From: Halomonas sp. BDJS001
GTDB taxonomy: Bacteria > Pseudomonadota > Gammaproteobacteria > Pseudomonadales > Halomonadaceae
Assembly: GCF_026104355.1 (NCBI RefSeq)
Contig: NZ_CP110535.1
Coordinates: 930,001 to 994,000, forward strand
Direction of reading: 5' to 3'
DNA length: 64,000 bases
Shown here: one piece after another, positions 47,701 through 60,100 of the stretch
How positions within the stretch are numbered: position 1 is the stretch's first letter
Layout: the number at the start of each line of letters is the position of its first letter
Program-made: the position numbers and the translations under genes
Notes under the pieces: generated by a model
The model's database searches: none
What the model was told of the DNA's origin: nothing
What the model saw: the letters and a program-made list of their open reading frames with translations, nothing else

Positions 47701-50700
47701 AAGCCTATCGTACCCAGGTAGATGACCTGCTCCTCACTGCACTATCGAGCGCCCTGTGCCAATGGGTAGAGAGAGATAGCGTACTGATTGAACTGGAAGG
47801 CCATGGTCGCGAAGACCTGTTCGAGGGTGTCGATCTCAGTCGCAGCGTAGGTTGGTTCACCTCGCTCTACCCGGTTCGCCTGACCCCAGGTAATGCGGAG
47901 CCCGGTACAAGCCTAAAAGCCATCAAGGAACAACTTCGCCAAGTGCCTGAAAAGGGGCTCGGCTACGGCGTGCTGCGCTATTTGAAAGAAGAGCCCGCGC
48001 TGGTTAGTGGTGCCTACCCCCAGGTCACCTTCAATTATCTAGGCCAGTTGGATCGCTCCCTACAGGGCGATGGGGCCTGGCGGCTCGCTAAAGAGAATGC
48101 AGGGCAGGCTCGCGCGCCCCAAAGCAAGCGCCGTACCTGGATTGAGGTGGTGGCCTGGGTTCAAGATGGCCAACTGCGCTTCGACTGGAATTACAGTCGT
48201 GAGATTCACAGCGAGGCAGCGATACATGCCTTGCAAGTAAGCTTCCAAGCGCAACTAGAGGTATTGATTGAGCACTGTGCTAGTGGCGTTCGTGGCGCAA
48301 CGCCTTCGGACTTCCCGCTGGCGGGGCTGAGTCAAGGGCAGTTGGACGGCTTGCCTGTTGCCACCGATCAACTGGCGGATCTCTACCCACTATCTCCGTT
48401 GCAGCAGGGCATGCTGTTCCACAGCCTTTACGATTACCAAGATTCAGCCTATCTGAACCAGTTGCAGGTAGAAATTGACGACCTGGATGTCGAACGCTTC
48501 CAGCGCGCCTGGCAAAACGTACTCATGCGCCATGAGATATTGCGCAGCGGCTTCCTGGAGCGAGCTGGAACGCCGCTGCAGTGGGTAGCACGCACCGTCG
48601 AGTTGCCGTGGTTCGAAGCGGATTGGCGAGAACGAGAGGATCTGTCAGGCGCGCTTGAGAGGCTGGCCGAGGAGCAACGGGCACCATTCGATCTGACGGC
48701 GCCGCCGCTGATGCGCTTGGCGTTGGTGAAAATCGCAGGCTCCCGGCACTGCTTTATCTGGACGCGCCACCATCTACTGTTGGATGGCTGGAGTACTTCA
48801 CAACTGATGGGCGAGGTATTGCGCTGTTACGCCGGGGCGGCGCTGCCACCTACAGAGGGGCGTTATCGGGATTACATCGCTTGGCTACAGTGCCGTGACG
48901 CTGATGCCAGTGAAGCCTACTGGCGTGACCAATTACAGCATCTCGATGCGCCTACGCATCTCGTCAGTGCAATGCCTAGACCCCATGAAGCGCAGGCTGG
49001 GCATCAAGAGATAACCCTGTCACTGGATAGCACGACCACTCAACGATTGGAGGGTTTCGCCAAAGCGACTCGCATAACGCTCAATACTTTAATGCAAGGT
49101 GCCTGGGCGCTGCTGGTGGCACGTTATACGGGGCAAGATAGCATCTGTTTTGGAGCTACCGTGGCTGGACGACCCGCTGAGCTACCGGCAGCAGAAAACT
49201 TGATCGGCCCCTTTATTAATACCTTGCCAGTCATTGTTTCATTGAACCCCTCGCTTCGCGTCAACGAGTGGTTGTGCCAGTTACAGGCACAAAACTTGGC
49301 GAGTCGCGAGCATGAGCATACGCCGCTATACGAAATCCAACGCTGGGCGGGGCAGGGTGGCCAGGCACTGTTCGATAGCTTGGTGGTATTCGAGAACTAT
49401 CCCGTTGATGCCGCGTTACACCAGAATTTGCCAGGCGGGCTGACGTTCGGCGAAGTGGATAACCGCGAGCAAACCAATTATCCCGTCACGCTGGTCGTCT
49501 TCCATAAGGAGGCGTTGGAGCTTTGCTGCGGCTATTCACGGTCACAGTTAGATGATGCCGCTGCCGAGATATTGATCCAGCATCTGGTGGGAGTGCTGAA
49601 ACAGTTGAGTGAGTCGGCTACTCGCCGAGTCGGTGACATTGACTGGTTAAGTGACGTTGAGCAGCAACAGCTTGAGACGTGGAGCGTCAATGATGAGCAT
49701 TACGAATGGGAAGCCCCGATCCATCGTTTGATTGAGCGTCGTTCCGATATGGCGCCTGGAGCGACAGCCCTCATTTTCGATGATCAGCATCTCAGCTACG
49801 CCGAGCTTAACACCCGGGCCAATCGCTTGGCCCACTATCTGATTGGTTTAGGCGTACAACCTGAGACTCGAGTAGGCATCGCTGTTGAGCGCTCCATCGA
49901 GATGGTGGTGGGGCTGCTGAGCATTCTTAAAGCGGGGGGCACCTATGTACCGTTGGATCCGGATTACCCCAGCGAACGTCTGGCCTATATGGTTGAAGAC
50001 AGCGGTATTGAGCTGCTGCTTACCCAACAGCACCTTCGCAATACGTTGCCGGTGTCTGAGAGCCTTGGCGTTATCGAGCTAGATCAATTGGACGTGGCGC
50101 ATTATGCGTCAACCAACCCGGAGGTGGCACTGCACGGTGAACATCTCGCCTATGTCATTTACACCTCGGGTTCTACCGGACGTCCTAAGGGTGCGGCCAA
50201 CCGTCATCACGCGCTGACCAACCGCCTGCAGTGGATGCAAGACGCCTATGGGCTGACGACCTACGATGCGGTGCTGCAGAAAACGCCATTCAGTTTCGAT
50301 GTTTCCGTGTGGGAGTTCTTCTGGCCGCTGATGCAGGGGGCGCGGCTGGTGATGGCGCCGCCGGGAGCCCATCGCGAACCGGCACAATTGGTCGAGCTAA
50401 TCCGTAGCCATAACATCACTACACTGCACTTTGTACCTTCAATGCTTCAAGCCTTATTGGCTCATGGCAAGGTTGAAGACTGCACCAGTCTGACACGCTT
50501 GGTATGCAGCGGTGAGGCGCTGCCGGCCGAACTGCAGAATCAGGTACTCACTCGTTTGCCTCACGCGGGGCTCTACAACCTCTACGGCCCCACCGAAGCG
50601 GCCATTGATGTCACTCACTGGGCCTGCCAAGACGATGGGCGCAACCACGTAGCTATCGGTCAACCCATCGCCGGTATCCGCACCTACGTGCTGGATGGAG

Positions 50701-53700
50701 ATCTTAACTTAGTGCCACCGGGAGTTGCGGGGGAGCTCTATCTCGGAGGCATTGGGTTGGCACGGGGCTATCTGCACCGCCCTGACCTTACCGCAGAACG
50801 TTTTGTCGCCGATCCATTTGCGCAGGGCGAATGTCTCTACCGCACCGGCGATCTGGTGCGCTGGCGGGAAGATGGTCGGCTCGTGTACCTGGGCCGCCTC
50901 GATCACCAAGTGAAGATCCGCGGCCTGCGTATCGAGCTTGGCGAGATCGAAGCCGAACTACTCTCTCATCTAGAGGTTCGCGAGGCAGTGGTAGTCGCTC
51001 AAGAAGGCCCCGGTGGTTTGAGGCTGGTGGCCTATGTGGTGCCCCAGGCCGACACTGAACTCGACACTAGTTCACTGCGTGAGGCGCTGGGGCAGCGACT
51101 GCCGCGCTATATGGTGCCGGGAGTCGTGGTCACGCTCGATACGTTACCACTGAACCCCAACGGCAAGGTGGATCGCAAGGCGCTACCTGAGCCTGACTTG
51201 ACCAGTGGCACACGGTACAAGCCTCCCCAGGGGCAGTCGGAAGAAACGCTAGCGGCAATCTGGGCTGAGGTGTTGGGCGTTGAGCGGGTCGGCCGCCACG
51301 ACAACTTTTTTGAGCTAGGCGGTCATTCTCTGTTGGCAATGCAGGTGCTTGCACGCATACGAGCGGCAGGCCTGCATAGCTTGGCTCTTCGTGAATTATT
51401 TAAGTCCCCGGTTCTGTGCGAATTGGCCCCCCTTATCTCTACCGGTATGAATGACATGGTTGGTGGAGAGCCACTAACTTCCATCCCTCGGCGTGAGGAA
51501 ATGCCATTGTCCCCGGCCCAAAAGCGGCTATGGATGGTTGATCGGCTGGCAGGCTCTACCCGCGAGCGAACTGCCTACAATATGTCCGCTGCTCTAACCC
51601 TCACAGGGAGGCTTGATGCAGAAGCGATTAAGTCAACGTTTGACGTAATTGTAGATCGCCATGAAGTACTGCGTACCCGTTACCCAGAGAACGAAGAGGG
51701 TGAACCGGTTGCGGTCGTCGCATCCGGCAACCCTATGGAGGTTGAATGGGTCGACTTGGTTAACCTGGAGAGCGACCAACAGCGTGATCAAGCCCGGTGG
51801 CTTATGGAGGAGCATGCCCAGCGCGCATTTGATCTCTCCTCGGGGCCGCTTCTCCGTGCCGCCGTAATTAGGTTGGCACCACGGTCGCATCTGCTGCTGC
51901 TCTGTGTTCACCACATTGTATTTGATGGTTGGTCAGAAGCTGTCTTCATCAAGGAGTTCGTCACTACCTATCAGGCGCTTATCGGAGAAGGTGAAGATGT
52001 GTTGACCGATCTCCCCATCCAGTACGTGGACTACGCCGCTTGGCATGAGAAAGCATTGTCGGGAGAGGCTTTCGAGCAAAGTGCAACCTTCTGGCGTCGC
52101 TATCTAAGTGATGCTCCTCCGCTCTCAACACTACCGGGGGATTTCGCTAGGCCCAGCCAAATATCGCATGCCGGTAGTGCCCTGAGCATGACACTGAGTC
52201 CAGACCTATCACAAGCGTTGAACAAGCTTGCCGCACAGCGTGGCACCACGCTATTTACGCTTCTATTGGCGAGTTTTCAGCTGTTGATGCATCGCCAGAC
52301 CCGTCAACACGACCTGATTGTGGGAACCGATGTCGCTGGCCGTAGCCATCCCGATGTTGAGCCGTTGATTGGCTTTTTTGTCAATGTAATCCCGCTGCGG
52401 TCTCGTTTATCTGATGGCCAGATTGATTTCGGCCACTGGCTTGAGCAAGTACAGACCAGCGTGCTGGATGCCTTCGATCATCAAAATGTTCCCTTCGACA
52501 AAATTGTCGAGCTTTCGGGGATTGGTCGTGAGCGCGACCGTTCCCCCCTGATACAAACCCTCTTCGTACTACAAAACACGCCAACCGAGCGGTTCTCAAT
52601 TCCGGGCTTGGAAGTGGAGGTAATGCCTCAGCCTCGGCAAGAGTCGAAGTTCGATATGGCGATATTCGTCAATGAGAGTGACACCGGACTATCAGTCGAG
52701 TGGGTCTACGCCACCGCATTGTACCGACGCGAAACCATTGAGCACTTAACCGGTGCCTGGCAGTCGCTACTAGCGCAGATCGTGGAAGCTCCCAACACGC
52801 CCGTCGAGGAGTTTCGCTTACCCCAAATGGAGAAACACGCTATGCAAAACAAGCTTTCAAAAGGTTCCAAACTCAACAAGCTTGGCAGCCTGAAATCCCA
52901 GCCAGGTGCGCGCCCCTCGACCAACAGTGACTCACCGATACGAACGGCGCTGCTCGACGAAAAAAGGGTCTTTCCTCTCGTGATCGAAGCGACGGATCCT
53001 GACCTTGATGCGGTGGCGTGGGCAACCTCCCAGCGCGACTTTATTGAGCAACACTTACGCACGCATGCAGGCATTCTGTTCCGTAACTTTGGTCTGACCA
53101 CACCGCAAGAGTTTGAAGCCTTTGCCGAGGCTATCCAGCCGGGACTTTACGGCAATTATGGTGACCTGCCCAAGAAAGAAGGGGGGCGCAATACCTACCG
53201 TTCAACCCCCTATCCCGAGCGCCAGATGATTCTTTATCACAACGAAAGCTCGCATTTGGAGCGCTGGCCGCGCAAGCAACTGTTCTTTTGCGAATTCCCT
53301 TCTCCCGTGGGAGGTGCCACCCCGATCGTTGACTGCCGGGAGATGTTGCGCCAACTGCCCGTCGATGTTGTGGAGGAGTTCGAGCGTAAAGGGCTGCTTT
53401 ATGTGCGCACCTTCACCCGCAACCTGGACGTGAGCTGGCAAGACTTTTTCAAAACCGATAGCAAGGAGGAAGTGGAGGCGCGGCTCAAAGAAGCGGGAAT
53501 CGAGTGGCAGTGGTTTGGGGACGATGAGCTGCAGACACGCACGCGCTGCCCTGCGGTAGTCACTCATCCAGTGACCGGTGACCGGGTGTTCTTCAATCAG
53601 GTGCAGCTCCACCACGTCAGTTGCCTTGAGCCTGATGTGAAAGAAGACCTGCTTGGCATGGTTGGCCAGGAGCGCCTGCCGCGTAATGTCTATTTCGGCG

Positions 53701-53942
53701 ACGGCTCCGTGATTAGCGACGAGATGATGAAGGTTGTCGGCGAGGCCTACGAAGCCTGTGCCGTGCGCTTCGACTGGCGCCGGGGCGATGTGGTGATGGT
53801 CGACAACATGTTAGCGGCCCATGCCCGGGATCCCTACGAGGGGCCACGCAAGATCGTGGTAGCGATGGGAGACATCTATGAGCGTTCGGCGCTGGAAGAG
53901 GCTCAAGTAGCAAGTGCCGATGCCGAGTTGGTCGGTCAATGA
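41712..53942 (+). CDS. NRPS 1: FAAL-ACP-C-A(Asp)-T-E-C-A(Ser)-T-C-beta-hydroxylase
   Basis: The 4076-residue synthetase starts the acyl peptide. Fatty-acyl-AMP ligase about 20-610 ([12 protein letters not shown] near 180); carrier near 655 (GGNSL); C1 about 718-1150 (HHIAGDG near 851); A1 about 1190-1690; T1 with GGDS near 1709; epimerase about 1763-2190 (HHLVVDG near 1890); C2 about 2224-2650 (HHLLLDG near 2353); A2 about 2690-3180; T2 near 3206; C3 about 3264-3720 (HHIVFDG near 3400). A TauD-like hydroxylase covers about 3745-4060, with ligands H3843, E3845 and H4037. Pocket residues read against GrsA are D-L-T-K-I-G-H-V-G for A1 (Asp-like) and D-V-W-H-V-S-L-I-D for A2 (Ser-like). The GGDS carrier before E and the C2 type fit a D-configured first residue. 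No thioesterase is present. Confidence 0.9.
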   Translation: MNIRHAQTMNSHPSHNVANHSFVEHLSRLAQERPHDRALIVVNAQGETTLDYATLERRSRALASELQQRFPAGERALILLDNDEHYVVAFFACLYAGVIAVPVFPPESAKQQHLARLLAIAADSQAVCVLTSTTIIDVVASASEGFGSAELIPVDAVDESRAEHWVEHHPKRSDIAFLQYTSGSTATPKGVMVSHGNLMANERAIETGFSIGADDVFISWLPLYHDMGLIGGLLQPIYRGIPAVLMSPTFFLQRPVRWLEAISRHRGTISGGPDFAYRLCLERIRDEQLEALDLSSWRVAFSGAEPVRHDTLTGFIERFHPAGFSADTAAPCYGLAEATLLVSCNSRGTGVVGTAFSQQLLAEGKAASAFKGNTLVGCGTPEPGHAIDIVDPEGLHSLPSGDVGEIWVNGPSVAHGYWQNPEATAQAFVTRDGVSWQRTDDTDAQNHDARDDRWLRTGDLGFLHEGQLYIAGRIKDLIILRGHNVYPQDIESAIEAEVDAVRKGRVAAFAVTTPEGAEGIGVAAEVSRGIQKLVPAEKLVEALSETVGSACHEPLSVVLLLNPGGLPKTSSGKLQRSACRQGWEAGSLDAYAIHAFGRFVSGGDAEGGGKSSHSTAEAGSETEQALAKLWCQVLGDGKEKPLGKDAHFFASGGNSLAAVRLAAAISDHWGVELSLHALFEQPRLSAMANAIEARLAAPSDQPGTAIPRLEDDQRQGDIPLSEGQRSLWLTWQLDPQSAGYNMAGALHLKGVLEPTALNAALEDLVQRHDILRTYYPLSDAGEPVQRLAQDWHPELICNEMPGDTVDEREQALHDALTKLARKPFDLDQAPPLTIALYRLSTEHHVLAVVQHHIAGDGWSVQVLIDDLCALYEGACTQQEVKLAPLPVQFADYAVWQQRQQHSSERQSQLAHWCERLAGDHSPLALPLDRPRQALSAPSEGRLRFTLTDELSERLRSLARERSVSLYTVILALLKLTLHRFSGETDIKVGAPIANRHKTELQGLIGYLINVVVLRTQIDPTGNFERLLDEVNATLIDAQLHQDVPFDQLVEALQLERQPGVHPLFQVKCTQQEMWQAERHVAGLTVQAEQVFTGIAHFDLSLDFCDEPEGIAGLFAYSAELFDATTIERFCQAFRFLAEQVVADPRSHTAMLSLPEPISVLEGNQSEILTQDIPTLLSKVVAAHADELAVNDGQYRYTYASLDAQAQSLAQALIAKGVGSEVRVAIHAERSCEYVLGILAVIKAGGAFVPLDPQLPSERLAYQLADSDARLMLSCTACDWSGDVPVMELAFADDIPSAVEHKLPDIHSQQTAYVIYTSGSTGKPKGVAVSHGALANYVQGVLEALALPEDARNLAMVSTVAADLGHTVLFGALCTGRTLHLISPECAFDPDAFAAYMREQQVDVLKIVPSHLRALLSAATPADVLPHEHLILGGEATDWALLERIAKLKPACRVLNHYGPTETTVGVLTQQAEMADRGASTLPIGTPLANAQAWVLDPWLNPVPKGVAGELYLGGPGLAQGYLQRLGQTAERFVASPFHTGERLYRSGDRARQLADGSLEFLGRVDDQVKIRGYRVEPSEIAALLRDQPGVSEAEVVARENEEGRAQLYAYVVMAAGSDVDDAALLPQLGERVPDYMVPSAIVRLDALPLTANGKLDRKALPEPVQAGSDKAFEAPQGEVEETLAEVWADVIGCEQVGRNDNFFELGGDSILSLQIVARSRKRGYKVTPKQLMEGQTIAAVAAMATPLAATAPKQAAAPNKAASFALLPVQRWFFEQNFAEPHHWNQSLMLEADSGVDTALLRRAIEAVVDHHSALRLRFERVGDSWQQAYGKLADDLLEHVDVSDHADPAQAIPQAADAAQRSLSLARPFRAIWMALGGERGGRLLLVAHHLVVDGVSWRVILDDLQTAYAQLNAGKTVDLPPATTSLDEWARALADYVKSEALAEQCSYWESLVTAPEPSLPARNPHGSNTVADTASLVGSLPTEATTQLLGPVHKAYRTQVDDLLLTALSSALCQWVERDSVLIELEGHGREDLFEGVDLSRSVGWFTSLYPVRLTPGNAEPGTSLKAIKEQLRQVPEKGLGYGVLRYLKEEPALVSGAYPQVTFNYLGQLDRSLQGDGAWRLAKENAGQARAPQSKRRTWIEVVAWVQDGQLRFDWNYSREIHSEAAIHALQVSFQAQLEVLIEHCASGVRGATPSDFPLAGLSQGQLDGLPVATDQLADLYPLSPLQQGMLFHSLYDYQDSAYLNQLQVEIDDLDVERFQRAWQNVLMRHEILRSGFLERAGTPLQWVARTVELPWFEADWREREDLSGALERLAEEQRAPFDLTAPPLMRLALVKIAGSRHCFIWTRHHLLLDGWSTSQLMGEVLRCYAGAALPPTEGRYRDYIAWLQCRDADASEAYWRDQLQHLDAPTHLVSAMPRPHEAQAGHQEITLSLDSTTTQRLEGFAKATRITLNTLMQGAWALLVARYTGQDSICFGATVAGRPAELPAAENLIGPFINTLPVIVSLNPSLRVNEWLCQLQAQNLASREHEHTPLYEIQRWAGQGGQALFDSLVVFENYPVDAALHQNLPGGLTFGEVDNREQTNYPVTLVVFHKEALELCCGYSRSQLDDAAAEILIQHLVGVLKQLSESATRRVGDIDWLSDVEQQQLETWSVNDEHYEWEAPIHRLIERRSDMAPGATALIFDDQHLSYAELNTRANRLAHYLIGLGVQPETRVGIAVERSIEMVVGLLSILKAGGTYVPLDPDYPSERLAYMVEDSGIELLLTQQHLRNTLPVSESLGVIELDQLDVAHYASTNPEVALHGEHLAYVIYTSGSTGRPKGAANRHHALTNRLQWMQDAYGLTTYDAVLQKTPFSFDVSVWEFFWPLMQGARLVMAPPGAHREPAQLVELIRSHNITTLHFVPSMLQALLAHGKVEDCTSLTRLVCSGEALPAELQNQVLTRLPHAGLYNLYGPTEAAIDVTHWACQDDGRNHVAIGQPIAGIRTYVLDGDLNLVPPGVAGELYLGGIGLARGYLHRPDLTAERFVADPFAQGECLYRTGDLVRWREDGRLVYLGRLDHQVKIRGLRIELGEIEAELLSHLEVREAVVVAQEGPGGLRLVAYVVPQADTELDTSSLREALGQRLPRYMVPGVVVTLDTLPLNPNGKVDRKALPEPDLTSGTRYKPPQGQSEETLAAIWAEVLGVERVGRHDNFFELGGHSLLAMQVLARIRAAGLHSLALRELFKSPVLCELAPLISTGMNDMVGGEPLTSIPRREEMPLSPAQKRLWMVDRLAGSTRERTAYNMSAALTLTGRLDAEAIKSTFDVIVDRHEVLRTRYPENEEGEPVAVVASGNPMEVEWVDLVNLESDQQRDQARWLMEEHAQRAFDLSSGPLLRAAVIRLAPRSHLLLLCVHHIVFDGWSEAVFIKEFVTTYQALIGEGEDVLTDLPIQYVDYAAWHEKALSGEAFEQSATFWRRYLSDAPPLSTLPGDFARPSQISHAGSALSMTLSPDLSQALNKLAAQRGTTLFTLLLASFQLLMHRQTRQHDLIVGTDVAGRSHPDVEPLIGFFVNVIPLRSRLSDGQIDFGHWLEQVQTSVLDAFDHQNVPFDKIVELSGIGRERDRSPLIQTLFVLQNTPTERFSIPGLEVEVMPQPRQESKFDMAIFVNESDTGLSVEWVYATALYRRETIEHLTGAWQSLLAQIVEAPNTPVEEFRLPQMEKHAMQNKLSKGSKLNKLGSLKSQPGARPSTNSDSPIRTALLDEKRVFPLVIEATDPDLDAVAWATSQRDFIEQHLRTHAGILFRNFGLTTPQEFEAFAEAIQPGLYGNYGDLPKKEGGRNTYRSTPYPERQMILYHNESSHLERWPRKQLFFCEFPSPVGGATPIVDCREMLRQLPVDVVEEFERKGLLYVRTFTRNLDVSWQDFFKTDSKEEVEARLKEAGIEWQWFGDDELQTRTRCPAVVTHPVTGDRVFFNQVQLHHVSCLEPDVKEDLLGMVGQERLPRNVYFGDGSVISDEMMKVVGEAYEACAVRFDWRRGDVVMVDNMLAAHARDPYEGPRKIVVAMGDIYERSALEEAQVASADAELVGQ

Positions 53943-53967
53943 AGTCACGGGGTTTGGGAGTCAATAA

Positions 53968-56900
53968 ATGAATGCGATAACGGAACAGCAGAACCTTGCC
54001 CATTGGCCGCTTAGCCCTGAGCAGCGCGCAGTGTTGATGGCTGCGGAAGCTAATGAAAGTGACACCCAGCAGGCAGCATCGGCGCAGGCTAATGTCATGG
54101 TGGCTGATATCCAAGGTGCGCTTGATAGCTCGCGGCTAGAGAGCGCACTGAGTAATGTTAGGCAACAGCATGAAGCCCTCTCGACGGCTCTGAAGAGCGT
54201 AACGGGGTATCGCGGGCTGCGACACCAAGCGCTTGAAGAACTACCTGCTATTGAGTGGCGGTATGAGTACTTATGCGGTAGCGATGACCAGGAACCACTG
54301 CTCGACGGCGATCTCAATGACGCTCTCAAAAACTATAGCGAGGCACTCAAGCTTCGGCCCATGGCGGTCGAGAGTGGCGAGCTGCTACGTCCAGCGCTGC
54401 TGCGTACTGGTGAAAAAACTGGGTATTAGTGCTGGCTGTTTCGGCGTTGGTGGCGGATCGCGGCAGCCTGCAGTCGCTGTTCTCGGCGTTGGTGGAGGCT
54501 TACGATCAGAGCGGAGGAGCCGATGATGAGTCGGCGCTGCAGTATTCCCAATTCATCGAGTGGCGCGCTTCTCTCGAAAACGACGATGACGCCGAAGAGG
54601 GCCGAGAGTATTGGCAAAACCACCAGCAGCATGCCGAGCAGGCAGGAGTATGTCGTTTACCCGCCAGGCAAGTTAACCGCCATGACGTGCGGGTAGAACA
54701 TGAATATGTGACCTGTCCGCTCGGATCAGACTTAGCAGCGCGTATCGATAGCCTAGCAGATGAGCTTCAAGTATCCGCAGAGGCAGTATTGCAGGCGGCG
54801 TGGTGGGCGCTACTCACCAGGATTAGCGGCAACGAGTGTGTGCTGGGCGGCTGGCAACACGACTGCCGCCAGGATTACGAGGTGATGCAAGGGGCGCTTG
54901 GTCTCTTCGACAAGGTACTGCCGGTGCTAGTTGAAGGTATTGTTGATAGCGATTTCTCTAGTTGGATCGCCCATCTAGCGGAGCAGTTAGAGGCGCATAC
55001 CCAAGCCCAAGAGTATTGGTCGATTGATGCGCTGCCCGATAAGCGCCACCTAGTCGCGGGGTTCGCATTTTCGAAGGGAGTGAGTGAGTTAAAGTCGGCG
55101 GGTTTGCAGTGGTGTCTGCGAGCATTGCCTGGGCCATCAGCAGAATTTGAACTTGCCTTGCACATTGACCGCAGTGAGAGCGGCGCAGTGGCAACTCTCT
55201 ATACCGACCCATCATGCTATAGCCGAGCGGCGGCCGAGTGCCTGCTGGGGCAGTACCAGACACTGCTAAAGGCGGGCCTCGCCGATCCCGCACAAAAGCT
55301 ATTTTCGGTGCCGCTTATTTTCCCTGAGCAACAGCAGGGATTACTGTCGGTTGAAGACAATGTGCTCGACATGGGCGAGTGGAGCGTAGCTACCCATATC
55401 GCCGCTTGGGCGGCTTCGACGCCGGATGCCATTGCCATTGAGGAGCAGGGCCGTACGCTGAGTTACGCCCAACTGGAAGCTCGCGTTAATGATATCGCGC
55501 GTTGGGTGGAGGGGCAGGGCGTCAAGCGTGGAGATTACGTAGCGCTTAATTTGCCCCGTTCCACCGATTTGGTCGTGCTGCTACTGGCAGTATGGCGTGC
55601 AGGTGCCGCCTACCTGCCGCTTGATCCAGAGTGGCCCGTAGCCCGTAAACGGCGGGTGCTTGAGGATGCCCAACCCGCACTAGTAGTAAGCGCTGAAAAC
55701 GCCGAGTCGGAACCCACTGCACTGGCCCTTCCCGGCATCCGCAGTGTGGGGCTGCCACAAGAAGTGGATGAAGCGGGTAGTAAGTTGTCGTTTCCAGAGC
55801 CAGACCTCGGCGAAGTGGCTTACCTTCTCTATACCTCTGGCTCCACTGGCACGCCAAAAGGCGTGGTAATTGAGCATGGTCAACTGCTTAATTACGTCGC
55901 CGGGGCCACAAAGGCCATGGGTCTATCGGCATGCCAGCGCTGGGCATTGACCGGGTCGCTGGCTACTGATTTGGGTAATACGGCGCTGTTCGGCGCCTTG
56001 TTCAATGGAGCTCGCCTAGTGATCGCCGCACCTGACGATATGCAGGATGGCGACCACTTTGCGCGCTTTATGTCGGCGGCCGATATCGATGCACTCAAGA
56101 TAGTGCCGTCCCATCTGGAGGCCCTGCTGGAGTGCGAAGCTCCCCGGTTGCCGAAAACACTGATTTTAGGCGGTGAGGCAACTTCATCTGCCTTACTTTC
56201 GAGCATCGCGCGGATCTCCCCCGAGTGCCAGCTATACAACCACTATGGCCCCACAGAAGCCACGGTGGGCGTTATGGTGCATCCAGTATCGCTGGCGCAA
56301 GATATTGCAGGCCCGTTGCCACTAACCCAGCTGCTACCGAATTGCCGCTATCGAGTACTTGACGATAACTTGCACGCGACCCCCACCGGTGCCGTAGGTG
56401 AGCTGTATCTGGGCGGCGCCCAACTGGCGCGCGGCTATCTCAATAGCGATGCTTCCGCGTTTGTCGAAGATCCCTTTATTGCCGGTGAACGTCTCTATCG
56501 CACAGGCGATCTGGCGTGCGTGCTGCCCGAGGGTGGCGTACGCCTTATTGGGCGAGCCGACGATCAGGTCAAGCTGCGTGGTTTCCGGATCGAACCGGCG
56601 GAAATCGAAAGCATGTTGCAAGCACAGCCAGGGGTTAAACAGAGCCTGGTTCGCCTGATGGGTCGGGGCGGTGATACCCAGGAACTCGTAGCGTTCCTGA
56701 TCGCTGACGCCGAGGTAACGTCCGTTGAGGGCCAAGCCCAGCTTCGCGAGCAGCTGGCTGTGCTACTGCCTGAGTCCATGCTTCCTTCTCGTTTTATCCC
56801 TGTTGAGCATTTCCCGCGCCTAGGTAACGGCAAGGTAGACACCTCCGCGCTGGAAGCCTTGGCCCAAAAAACAGCGGAAAGAAAAACCTTGGTGAAGCCC

Positions 56901-57167
56901 CGGGATGCCGTGGAAGCCAACCTGTGTCAGGCCATGGCTGAGCTGCTTGGTCGCGATGAGGTAGGCATTGATGACGACTTCTTCGAGCTGGGTGGGCACT
57001 CCTTGCTGGTGATCAAGCTGGTGGCACGCATTCGTAAGCAGTTCGGGATCGAGATAGCCCCCGGTGTGGTGTTCGATCATCCCACCGTCGCTGAGCTGGG
57101 TGCCGCTCTACGCGAGAGTGAGCATGGGATACAGGAAGAGACACATCCTTCCTTGTTAATCGAATAA
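53968..57167 (+). pseudogene. NRPS 2: degenerate C-like domain-A(Asp)-T, with one apparent frameshift
   Basis: Read through one frameshift, this encodes about 1066 residues. The two frames (53968-54429, 54429-57167) join if one A is added to the A6 run at 54413-54418, giving EKNWVLVLAVSALVADRG. Domains are a condensation-fold domain (1 to about 440), A (about 470-960, YTSGSTGTPKG) and T (GGHSL near 1010). The C-fold active site HHxxxDG is replaced by SALVADR, so both His and the final Gly are gone and peptide bond formation by this domain is not expected. A-pocket residues read D-L-T-K-I-G-H-V-G, the same Asp-like set as A1. It starts 26 bases after NRPS 1 with GGGAG. The dead domain probably acts as an interface for the hydroxylase at the end of NRPS 1. 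Confidence 0.85.
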
Positions 57168-57191
57168 CAGCTTCTAGTTAAGGATTCATCA

Positions 57192-60100
57192 ATGAATGGT
57201 ATGAGTCAGGAATCTCTAGCCGCTAATCAGAGTGGGCGGTATCAAGAGAGTATCGTAGCGAGCACCCAGGTAGGAGAGCACGTTCCCCTCTCTTTCTCTC
57301 AGCATCAGTTATGGCTACTGCAGAACATGGAGCCAGGGTTGAGTGCCTACAATCTTCCACGGGTCTTTCGCCTAAAGGGGGAAGTAAATCCTGAGGCACT
57401 GGAGCGAGCTTTTAAGGCTGTTATTGCACGACATGCCGTACTGCGTACTCATTTCGTCGAACGAAACGGCGAACCGATGCAAGTGGTTACCACCGGTGCA
57501 AAGTTCGAACTGCAGTGCGAGGATTTATCAATACTAACGCCGTCAGAGCGAGAAGCTCGGCTGGCTGTATCCATTAATGAAGTTACAAGCCATGTCTTTG
57601 ACCTTACCGTATCACCGGCCTTAGTGGCGAGATGGATAAAAGTGGGTGAGCAAGAGCAAGTGCTTGCTGTGTGTATGCACCACATCGTTTCCGATGCTTG
57701 GTCGAACCCTATTCTCGCCAAGGATTTGAAAACAGCTTACTGCTTGGCAGTGGCATCCCAGGATGAGGCCTTTCTACCAGAACTGAATATCCAATATACA
57801 GACTATGCAGCCTGGCAACGCGAGAGATATGAGCGTGGTGAGTTTGAGAAAAGTTTAGCGTATTGGAATAGTTATCTGGGTGACCAAGTACCAGACATCG
57901 AGCTCCCCACTGACTATAAGCGCCCTGGGGTGCAGAAGTTTTCAGGTGCCCGTTCTTCTATAGCTCTGCCTGCTGACCTTGTTGATGCGCTGCGACAACT
58001 CTGTCGGAAAGAAAAGTGTACGCCATTCATGATCCTATTAGCGGCATGGCAAGCCCTACTGGCGCGCTATAGCGATCAGATGGAGTTCGCTGTTGGAGTG
58101 CCTCATGCTGGTCGGCCGTTCGATGAGCTGCAAGACCTGATGGGCTACTTTGTATCTACTCAAGTGTTTCGCGCCAACTTATCGCCTGCTATGACGCTTC
58201 GCGATATCGTCCAGCAGGTTAGGAAAGATGCTCTCGGGTTGATGAATCATGCGGATCTGCCCCTAGAGATACTATTGGAAGCTCGTAGTGAGCAGCGCGA
58301 TCCGTCACGCAATCCTCTGTTCCAGGTTATGTTTGGCGTACAGATGGATGGTGACGCCGAGCAACTGGAATTTGATGGCGTCATTGCTGAGCCAATGAGG
58401 GCAGAAAATGGCACGACTAAATTCGAGCTTTCCCTCAATTGTGTGATTGGAAAGGAAGGCGTTCAATGCGATCTGGAGTATCGTACCGATCTCTTCGATC
58501 AGGGGACTGCTGAAAAGCTGCTCGAGCGCTACCAGCAGGTCTTGACGACACTTTGCGAGAATTACAATAGTCGCCTGGGAGAGCTTGATATTCTCGGCGC
58601 CAGTGAGAGACGAGAGTTGGCCGAGTGGGGGGATAACTCTCCGCGCTTCACAGGAATTGGTACGATCCAGCACCTGATTGAGCGGCAGACTACGGAAAAT
58701 CCAGAGGCCACAGCGCTAGTATTTGAAGATCAGTCGCTTAGCTATAGCGAGCTTAATACTCGCGCCAATCGCCTCGGGCACTATCTAATCGATCTAGGCG
58801 TATGTCCCGAAACTCGAGTGGGCATTGCGATGGAGCGCTCCATTGAGATGGTGGTGGGGCTGTTGGGTATTCTCAAGGCGGGGGGCGCCTATGTACCGTT
58901 GGATCCGGATTACCCCGCCGAGCGATTGGCCTATATGGTCGAGGACAGCGGCATCGAACTGCTGCTCACCCAGCACCACTTGCGTGAATCATTGCCGGTA
59001 ACCAATGCTCTGAGAGTTGTTGAGTTGGATCGGCTGGACGTTGCTCATCATGCTTTTACCAATCCAGCGGTGGCGCTGCATAGCGAGCACCTTGCCTATG
59101 TGATCTACACCTCGGGCTCTACTGGGCGACCCAAGGGCGCGGCCAATCGCCATCACGCGTTGACTAATCGCTTGCAGTGGATGCAGGAGGCCTATGGTCT
59201 AACGGCCAACGATGTGGTGTTACAGAAAACGCCGTTCAGCTTCGACGTCTCGGTGTGGGAGTTCTTCTGGCCGCTGATGCAGGGGGCGCGACTGGTGATG
59301 GCGCCACCAGGTGCCCATCGCGAACCGGCACAACTGGTCGAGCTGATCCGTACCCACAAGATCACCACGCTACACTTTGTCCCGTCGATGCTGCAGGCCT
59401 TCCTGGCGCATGGCGGTGGTGTGGGTGAGATAGAAGAAGCCTGTACGAGTCTGATGCGCGTGGTATGCAGCGGCGAAGCGCTGCCGGCGGAGTTGCAGAA
59501 CCAAGTGTTTGCACGACTGCCTCACACGGGACTCTACAACCTCTATGGCCCTACCGAGGCGGCAATCGACGTTACTCACTGGACATGCCAAGACGATGGA
59601 CTCAACCAAGTCGCTATAGGTCGACCGATCGCCGGTATCCGCACCTACGTACTGGATAGTGATCTCAACATGGTGCCGCCCACGGTCGCGGGTGAACTCT
59701 ATCTCGGTGGCGTGGGCTTAGCACGGGGTTACTTGAATCGCGAAGGCTTAACGGCGGAACGATTCGTCGCTGATCCCTTTGTGCAGGGAGAACGCCTCTA
59801 CCGCACCGGCGACTTGGTGCGCTGGCGGGAGGACGGTCAGCTCGAATACCTGGGCCGTCTTGATCACCAGGTAAAGATCCGCGGCCTGCGTATCGAACTA
59901 GGCGAGATCGAAGCCGAACTATTAGCTCAGCCAGAAGTTCGCGAGTCAGTAGTGGTCGCTCAAGAAGGCCCCGGTGGTTCTAGGTTGGTCGCTTATGTGG
60001 TTCCCCAAGTCGATAGTGAACTCGACACTAGCTCACTACGTGAAGCGCTAGGTCAAAAGCTACCAGATTATATGGTGCCGGGCGTTGTGGTCTCGCTTGA

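Noticed and set aside
41712..53942. NRPS 1 as a toxin or surfactant synthetase (syringomycin-like) rather than siderophore
   Set aside because: The PvdS-like sigma, iron-starvation box, Fur-like sites, fhuF and aspartyl-hydroxylase-type domains all point to iron acquisition. A surfactant role in addition is not excluded.
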